Shown here piece after piece: positions 58,457 through 64,000 of a DNA stretch of 64,000 nt. Below the pieces are notes generated by a model, which saw nothing but the letters and a program-made list of their open reading frames with translations, searched no databases and was not told where the DNA came from. This DNA comes from RGIG4140 sp045614025 (GTDB lineage: Bacteria; Pseudomonadota; Alphaproteobacteria; CAAHEQ01; UBA3637). The first letter of the stretch is position 1, and the number at the start of each line of letters is the position of its first letter. Location of the stretch: assembly GCA_045614025.1 (NCBI GenBank), contig JAZLCE010000013.1, positions 1 to 64,000 on the forward strand, read 5' to 3'. The position numbers were made by a program, and so were the translations under genes.

Positions 58457-61231
58457 CTAATTTTCAAAAACAGCATCTAAAGACTGAAATAAAAGCTGAC
58501 TTGTTGGCAACCCAATTAATGTTTGATGCAATTTTTCTTCATCTTTTTCTAATTTGCAAAAGGCCCAAATTGCCGCCTCTAAAACTAAAGGGCTTTTTGA
58601 CTTTAAATATTTTTGAACAGTGTCTAAGGCTAAAGGACAATCCAACATTCTTAACACATAAAGTGCCGTTGCTTTCATCCAATCTGGCAACATAAAGGGA
58701 GGATCATTCAGCAATAACAGAACATCATTTGTTGCACTTTCAATTGTTATATCCGCATTAATTAAAGCTTTCTCATCTTGATTTAAATCAACCATCACCT
58801 TTCTAACCAATACGAATAATTTTTTAGGAAGCATATCTTGCAAAGAACTAATTGCCAAATCATACATTTCCGTTCTTTTTGATAATAAAATCTTCACAGC
58901 TTTCATATAAAGTTCATTATCTTTTAATAACAACAATTGATATAAAATTGTTTCTCTTGTTTCTTTCAAATCTTCTTGAATAGCTCTAATCAAAAATGAA
59001 AAAACTTCGCTGGTTTGAGGAAAAGTAACTTGTTTATACCGCGTCATCAAATCTGAAAGCCATAAAATTCTGTTTACATCCTTTTGAATTCCATTAAATA
59101 AAAGCTCATATTTATCATGATGCGTCCAAAAAATACCGCTATCAATCATCCCTTGAATAATCGTTTTTCTTAATTTTTGGTTCCCAATTTGAAGTGAACG
59201 CAATAAAACTTGTTTTCCTTCTCCACTTGGCAACATACTTAAAAACAAAATCAATGTTTTTAATCTAATTGGTGGCGTTTCTGGGTTATTTAATGCGCGT
59301 TCAATCATCGGCAATGCTTTAACACCATAGCTTTTTAAAGCAACTAAAGCATTTTCTCTCAAAGCCATATCATCTAATGAATTTAAAATCAATGGCAAAC
59401 ATTCTGGATGATCAATTTTTGCAGCAACCAATAAGGATTTTGAAGCAACAATTGGCGTTGTGCTTTTCAAAAGTCGTGCAAGTTGACGCATCAACCCAAC
59501 ACTTGGGGCCCAATCAATAATAGAAAGAGCAAGTAAATTATCTTTAATTTTTTTAGAATTAACAAGTTCTTGCAATCCATCTAAAACCAATAAAGCTGGA
59601 GCTCCTCCTGTTTTTAAAAATCCACACATGGCGCCCACTTTTAATTTTTTATTATCAAGATAAGGTAAATAAGCATTTATGCCATTCAACCCTTTATTTT
59701 CATAAGCAATTTGAATTAAAAGACTTAAAGCGCGACAACGAACTTTTAAAGATGGATCTCTTAAAAAGATTAATTCAATTGTTTTTTCATAACGAGATAA
59801 ATTATAAAGAGAAGACATTTTTTCAAGCACATAAAGGCGCACTTTTTCATTTTTATTTTTAAGTGATTTTAAAAGCCATACGGTATAAATCCATTGGTTA
59901 GAAACTTCTAAAACCTTTAAAAAATAAATCGCATCATTTTTATTTTCAGATATAATATTTTTTTGAATATAATCTAATACTGGTCCATCTAACAGTAATA
60001 ATGGTCCACCTCTCCATGCTCTTAAAGATAAAAGCGAAACAAATAATGAGGAATAAAATTTAAGAGATAAAAATCCTAACAAAAACAAAAATAAAGTTAA
60101 ACTTAACAATATCCAAGAGTGTTGTTCAAAATAAACACAAAGTAAAGCTCCCGCCATAAATCCAGCCGGCTCAATAAGCATCCATCTTTTTTTATTAATA
60201 TTTTGACCAATACCCTGATTTAAAAGACGAAGCAATGCCAAAATAAAATCTTCAAAATAAAGAAAAAGAGATAATGATATTAAAATCATCCCTACAATCG
60301 TTAAATAAACAAACTGGCATAAACTTCCAACTGCAATTTGAAAGGCTCCCAACAAAAATAAAACCATACCTCCCGTTATCATATAAAAATAACGAGTGCG
60401 ATATAAAACAACAACGCATAAAACGCCAATAAAACCTAAAAAGCCCCACTCAATCAACAAATATTTCCATGTATCTAACAATGCAAATTCTTGTGCAATT
60501 GATTGGTAAAACAAAAAATCAGATAAACATTTAACAAGATAAACAAAGAAAGAAACTAACAAAACTGTTCGAACTAATTTAAGCTCAGAAAGATTTTTTG
60601 CAGCTCCTGTTTTAGTTACAAAAAGTTCTTTGGAAACAGAAACAATTTTTGAAAGAATGAATAAGCTAAAATAACATCCCAATAATAAGAAAAATGAAAC
60701 ATATAAAACACTATAAGCACCCCATTTAAAAATTAATGGAATAAATCCGCCACACATAAAACCTAAAAACAAAGCACCCATAATAAAAAGTCGTTTTAAA
60801 CTTTCACGTCTAAAAGGCAAAAATCTTGAAACAATTAAAAAAAGTGCCATAGTAAAAAAAGCAAACAATAGATATTTGCTCACAAATAACACATGCGCAA
60901 AAAGATTTTGATTTAATGTTTCAATTCCAATCAAAAGCAACGTGCTTAAAAACATAAGCGCGCTTAAAATTTTAATAATACCATAACCTTTTCTTCTTGT
61001 TAAAACGCTTCTTTGAAAACCAACAAAAAAGAATAAAAATGCAACATAAATAAAATCATATCCCATAACTGATAATGGAACATGTTCAAAATAAAGGCGA
61101 ACAGCTGCTGCATCATATCCAGAAAGCGCAACCCCCATAAAAAATGAAAGTAGCATTAAACAAATAAGCTCTCCCCAATGAAAGCCTGGTATATTTGAAG
61201 CGCGTAAATAAGCTTTTTTCAAAAACGTCAT
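58457..61231 (-). CDS. NTT-like membrane protein fused to HEAT repeats
   Basis: This 924-residue protein has about 11-12 membrane helices in residues 15-410 with a layout like ATP/ADP translocases (Npt/MFS), then a soluble region (about 430-924) of HEAT-like helical repeats, e.g. NEKVRLYVLEKMSSLYNL, VKALPMIERALNNPE and PLVLEAAIWAFCKLE. Such transporter-HEAT-CNB proteins occur in several bacterial groups; transport of nucleotides is not proven. Here the CNB domain is a separate downstream gene. The ftsY start is 3 nt upstream, suggesting co-transcription. Confidence 0.65.
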   Translation of the reverse strand: MTFLKKAYLRASNIPGFHWGELICLMLLSFFMGVALSGYDAAAVRLYFEHVPLSVMGYDFIYVAFLFFFVGFQRSVLTRRKGYGIIKILSALMFLSTLLLIGIETLNQNLFAHVLFVSKYLLFAFFTMALFLIVSRFLPFRRESLKRLFIMGALFLGFMCGGFIPLIFKWGAYSVLYVSFFLLLGCYFSLFILSKIVSVSKELFVTKTGAAKNLSELKLVRTVLLVSFFVYLVKCLSDFLFYQSIAQEFALLDTWKYLLIEWGFLGFIGVLCVVVLYRTRYFYMITGGMVLFLLGAFQIAVGSLCQFVYLTIVGMILISLSLFLYFEDFILALLRLLNQGIGQNINKKRWMLIEPAGFMAGALLCVYFEQHSWILLSLTLFLFLLGFLSLKFYSSLFVSLLSLRAWRGGPLLLLDGPVLDYIQKNIISENKNDAIYFLKVLEVSNQWIYTVWLLKSLKNKNEKVRLYVLEKMSSLYNLSRYEKTIELIFLRDPSLKVRCRALSLLIQIAYENKGLNGINAYLPYLDNKKLKVGAMCGFLKTGGAPALLVLDGLQELVNSKKIKDNLLALSIIDWAPSVGLMRQLARLLKSTTPIVASKSLLVAAKIDHPECLPLILNSLDDMALRENALVALKSYGVKALPMIERALNNPETPPIRLKTLILFLSMLPSGEGKQVLLRSLQIGNQKLRKTIIQGMIDSGIFWTHHDKYELLFNGIQKDVNRILWLSDLMTRYKQVTFPQTSEVFSFLIRAIQEDLKETRETILYQLLLLKDNELYMKAVKILLSKRTEMYDLAISSLQDMLPKKLFVLVRKVMVDLNQDEKALINADITIESATNDVLLLLNDPPFMLPDWMKATALYVLRMLDCPLALDTVQKYLKSKSPLVLEAAIWAFCKLEKDEEKLHQTLIGLPTSQLLFQSLDAVFEN

Positions 61232-61234
61232 TTC

Positions 61235-62113
61235 TTATCCATCTAATAACGAAGAAGCATATTCTTCAGCAGTAAAAGCAGACAAATCTGAAATTTTTTC
61301 TCCAACTCCTATTGCATAAATTGGTAATTTAAATTTATCTGAAAGTGCTAATAAAATACCACCCTTTGCGGTGCCATCTAATTTAGTCATCACCAAACCA
61401 GAAACAGGAGTTAAGGAAGAAAAAGCCTCGACTTGCATTAACGCATTTTGGCCAACCGTTGCATCTAAAACAAGCAAAGTTGCATGAGGTGCTGTTTCAT
61501 CTATTTTTTGAATTACTCTTGTTATTTTTTTAAGTTCATCCATTAAATCTTTTCTATTTTGAAGACGGCCAGCTGTATCAATAAAAACAATATCATCTTT
61601 CTTTTCTTTAGCAGATTTTATCGCATCAAAAATCAGTGCTGCTGCATCTTTATTTGTTTCACCAGAATAAACAACGCAATTATTTCTTTTTCCCCATTCT
61701 TTTAATTGATCTACAGCCCCAGCTCTAAACGTATCTGCCGCAACAAATGAAACTTGATATCCTTTTGCTTGATAAAAGGCACCCAACTTTCCAATTGTTG
61801 TTGTTTTCCCCGCACCATTGACACCAATCATTAAAACAATAAATGGTTTTTTTTCTTCTTTTATCTCAAGCGCCTTAGCATATGGAGACAATCGTTCAAT
61901 AATTTCTTCTTTCACAACTTGTTTAATGCTATCAGCATCTGTTGCACCCTTTTTTTTGATTGCATCTAAAATTGCCGTTGTTGTTGAAACCCCAACATCT
62001 GCCATTAAAAGGGAGTCTTCTAAATCTTCTAAAGAAGCAGCATCTATTTTTGAAAAAGAAAACAGCCTTGCTGTTTTTTTCATTCCAAGCTTAAAGCTTT
62101 CCAACCAACTCAT
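61235..62113 (-). CDS. ftsY: SRP receptor FtsY
   Basis: FtsY is the membrane receptor for SRP and pairs with Ffh (28808-30313). The 292-residue NG domain has GVNGAGKTTTIGKLGAFY (G1), DTFRAGAVDQL, DTAGRLQN (G3) and TKLDGTAKGG (G4). The N-terminal acidic A domain of E. coli FtsY is missing, as in many bacteria. The ATG at 62113 follows AGGA by six nt; 62119 lacks spacing. Its 5' end overlaps the mtaB 3' end. Confidence 0.95.
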   Translation of the reverse strand: MSWLESFKLGMKKTARLFSFSKIDAASLEDLEDSLLMADVGVSTTTAILDAIKKKGATDADSIKQVVKEEIIERLSPYAKALEIKEEKKPFIVLMIGVNGAGKTTTIGKLGAFYQAKGYQVSFVAADTFRAGAVDQLKEWGKRNNCVVYSGETNKDAAALIFDAIKSAKEKKDDIVFIDTAGRLQNRKDLMDELKKITRVIQKIDETAPHATLLVLDATVGQNALMQVEAFSSLTPVSGLVMTKLDGTAKGGILLALSDKFKLPIYAIGVGEKISDLSAFTAEEYASSLLDG

Positions 62114-63287
62114 TTTCATTCCTTTTTGTGATTAAAACAGAAACAATTTCTCCCGTTTTATTTGAATTTGTTTTAACTTTTAAATAATTTTCACTATATC
62201 CAACACCATTTTGTTCCACCAAAACATTTAAATGTCGTCCTTCAAATTCAGTTAACTTTAGATTTAACAATCTATTTCCCACTTCGCGTAATTTAGCAGC
62301 ACGCTCTTTTCTGATCTTCATCTCAACCATTGGCATTTTAGCTGCTGGCGTTGATGGACGTTCTGAATATGGGAATACATGTAATAATGAAATCGGCGCT
62401 TCTTGAACAAATCGCAATGTGTTTAAAAACATTTCTTCTGTTTCAGTTGGAAATCCAGCAATCATATCTGCGCCAAAAACAAAGTCTTTTCTTTTTGAAA
62501 GAAGTTTATGACAAGCTTCAATAACTGGAGCTGATAAATGTCGCCGTCCCATGCGTTTTAAAATCATATCATCCCCAGATTGCATTGATAAATGAAGATG
62601 AGGCATCATTACTTCATTATCTGAAAACAAATCAATCAATTCATCATTCATTAATGCAGGATCAAATGAACCTAAACGCAAACGCTTAAGTCCTTTAACC
62701 TCTTTTATAATGCGTTTAAGCAAATCATTTAACCCATAAGGATAAGAAGCAATATCAACACCCGTTAAAACCAGCTCCAAAAATCCATTTTCAACAAAAC
62801 GTTTTGCTTCAAAAATCACTTGATCTGGTTCTAATCCTTTATTCTTTCCTCTTGCCTTATGAACAATACAAAATGTACACGCATGTGAGCAACCTTGTTG
62901 AATTTGCAAAAAGGCTCTTGTTCGCGATTCAAAATCGGAAATAATTGGAACATTTGTGTTTGCATTCATAATATCAGTTACTTGAATTTTAGGTCCAAAT
63001 AATAGTTTTTCTCGGTCCAACTTTTCAATATTTCCAACAACTTTAAAAACCTCAGACATGCTTGCATATCGCTCTGCATCTAATTGGGCTGCACATCCTG
63101 TTACAATAATTTTCATGTCAGGATTTTCTCTTGCCACACGACGGATTGTTTGCCGACACTGACGCTCTGCTTCGCTTGTTACTGCGCATGTGTTAACCAC
63201 AAAAAGGTCATCTTGATCTGATAACAACTCTTCTATGATTTTTGATTCAAATGTATTTAATCTGCACCCGAAAGAAATTATTTTCAT
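62091..63287 (-). CDS. mtaB: tRNA t6A37 methylthiotransferase MtaB
   Basis: This 398-residue radical-SAM enzyme converts t6A37 to ms2t6A37 in ANN-decoding tRNAs. The N-terminal UPF0004 domain holds three Fe-S cysteines (Cys8 in GCRLN, Cys34 in NTCAVT, Cys65 in TGCAAQ). The radical SAM cluster is CSHACTFC, and a TRAM domain closes the C terminus. The GCRLN motif and short length favour MtaB over MiaB or RimO. The start overlaps the corC-like stop, and the 3' end overlaps ftsY. Confidence 0.9.
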   Translation of the reverse strand: MKIISFGCRLNTFESKIIEELLSDQDDLFVVNTCAVTSEAERQCRQTIRRVARENPDMKIIVTGCAAQLDAERYASMSEVFKVVGNIEKLDREKLLFGPKIQVTDIMNANTNVPIISDFESRTRAFLQIQQGCSHACTFCIVHKARGKNKGLEPDQVIFEAKRFVENGFLELVLTGVDIASYPYGLNDLLKRIIKEVKGLKRLRLGSFDPALMNDELIDLFSDNEVMMPHLHLSMQSGDDMILKRMGRRHLSAPVIEACHKLLSKRKDFVFGADMIAGFPTETEEMFLNTLRFVQEAPISLLHVFPYSERPSTPAAKMPMVEMKIRKERAAKLREVGNRLLNLKLTEFEGRHLNVLVEQNGVGYSENYLKVKTNSNKTGEIVSVLITKRNENELVGKL

Positions 63288-64000
63288 TAGCTTTTTTTCT
63301 TTCTTTTTTTCAAAAAGGAACGTTTTTCTTTTTCTTGTTTGCGCTTATTAAACTTTGTTATTTTAACCTTTTTAATATGGCGTGCATCCACATCTAAAAC
63401 CTGAAAAACAATGCCTGAAGAATGTTCAACTTTTTCACCAACGCGGGGTAAACGACCAGCCAAATGGAAAACCAACCCCCCAACTGAATCAACATATTCT
63501 TCCTTTTCCTTTTTCGTCATGAAAGGACCAATCATTTTTTCTAAATCTTTTAATAAAATTCTAGCATCTGCTTGAATAACGCTATTGCCAATTTTATGAA
63601 GAACTGGGGCTTCATCTAAAGCATCATGTTCATCTTCGATTTCACCAACAATTTCTTCTAACAAATCTTCCAAAGTAATCAACCCATCTGTTCCACCATA
63701 CTCATCAATAATAATAGCCATCTGAGCTTTCTTTTCTTGCATTTCACGAAGCAAATCTAATGCACGAACTGAAGGAGGAACAAATAAAATACTTCCCGTC
63801 ATTAATTTTTTAACTGAAACCTCTTCATTTTCCATCATGGCGCATAAAATATCTTTCACATGAATTACACCAACAATATTATCCAGCGTTTGTTCATACA
63901 CAGGTAACCTAGTGAACTTTTCTTCTGCCATCATTCTCTTTAATTCATCGGATGAAGCATCAATATTAATCCCAGTAATATCAATAGTTGGAATTCTAAT
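63287..64000 (-). CDS. CorC/HlyC-family CBS-domain protein, cut by the right edge
   Basis: The frame is open to the end of the window, 22 codons beyond the first internal ATG at 63934; the first visible residues, RIPTIDITGINIDAS, are already the start of a CBS domain. Two CBS domains follow (RLPVYEQTLDNIVGVIHVKD, IIIDEYGGTDGLITLEDLLEEIVGEI) and a CorC_HlyC C-terminal domain ends in a Lys-rich tail. Family members are linked to magnesium and cobalt efflux. The 5' part lies outside, so it may be the soluble CorC type or the membrane-bound type. Confidence 0.82.
   Translation of the reverse strand: MRIPTIDITGINIDASSDELKRMMAEEKFTRLPVYEQTLDNIVGVIHVKDILCAMMENEEVSVKKLMTGSILFVPPSVRALDLLREMQEKKAQMAIIIDEYGGTDGLITLEDLLEEIVGEIEDEHDALDEAPVLHKIGNSVIQADARILLKDLEKMIGPFMTKKEKEEYVDSVGGLVFHLAGRLPRVGEKVEHSSGIVFQVLDVDARHIKKVKITKFNKRKQEKEKRSFLKKRKKKS

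Overview
The window is AT-rich chromosomal DNA from a bacterium that looks like an alphaproteobacterium, plausibly an uncultured gut-associated one. The support is gene order and family type: dksA-maf-rng-yacG-tRNA-Phe, rpmH-rnpA-yidD-yidC-yihA running into mnmE and mnmG, a DksA with a CTSA pattern at the zinc positions, a DUF2934 protein and an alphaproteobacterial-type YceD. Lineage is inferred from these features only. Almost every promoter I can see is a TTGAC-like hexamer, 17 bp, then TANNNT, which makes promoter calls unusually dependable here.

Layout. 1-3050 is ordinary chromosome (NUDIX hydrolase, DUF2934 protein, tRNA-Arg, TrmN6-like methyltransferase, lipoprotein, tRNA-Ala). 3050-21400 is a defence island: two promoter-plus-hairpin transcription units, two small genes of unknown role, an McrBC pair whose McrB carries an EVE-like domain, a SNF2-type helicase, and an eight-cistron minus-strand run. 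That run is res, a palindrome-filled small ORF, dinD, two membrane-anchored coiled-coil proteins, mod, a third membrane coiled-coil protein and an ApeA-like HEPN protein. 21400-39500 is mixed core and accessory sequence (flavin reductase, rnhA, degenerate DsbD-like protein, infC, ffh, a double GT6 glycosyltransferase, rplT/rpmI, slyX, a second glycosyltransferase, an autotransporter-like S8 protease, a Sel1 protein). 39500-42650 holds dksA-maf-rng-yacG, tRNA-Phe, gene debris and tRNA-Glu. 42650-64000 holds a nitroreductase, mscL, an outer-membrane barrel, a MORN-repeat protein, a LuxR-type regulator, mnmG, mnmE, yihA, yidC, yidD, rnpA, rpmH, two unknown genes, yceD, bamE, a parvulin, a split NTT/HEAT plus cyclic-nucleotide-binding pair, ftsY, mtaB, and a corC-like gene cut by the right edge.

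How genes work together. In the island, Mod and Res form a Type III restriction-modification pair, but the two genes are separated by dinD and two membrane proteins and followed by an abortive-infection type HEPN protein, all with overlapping or abutting ends. This suggests one composite anti-phage unit with DNA cleavage, DNA-damage-linked and RNase arms; that is inference. Between res and dinD lie five hairpins in about 180 bp, and a closely related 32-bp palindrome lies inside dinD. I regard this as the most unusual structure in the window. In the housekeeping part, rnpA, yidD, yidC and yihA with ffh and ftsY cover protein export and membrane insertion, while mnmE/mnmG, mtaB and the TrmN6-like gene modify tRNA.
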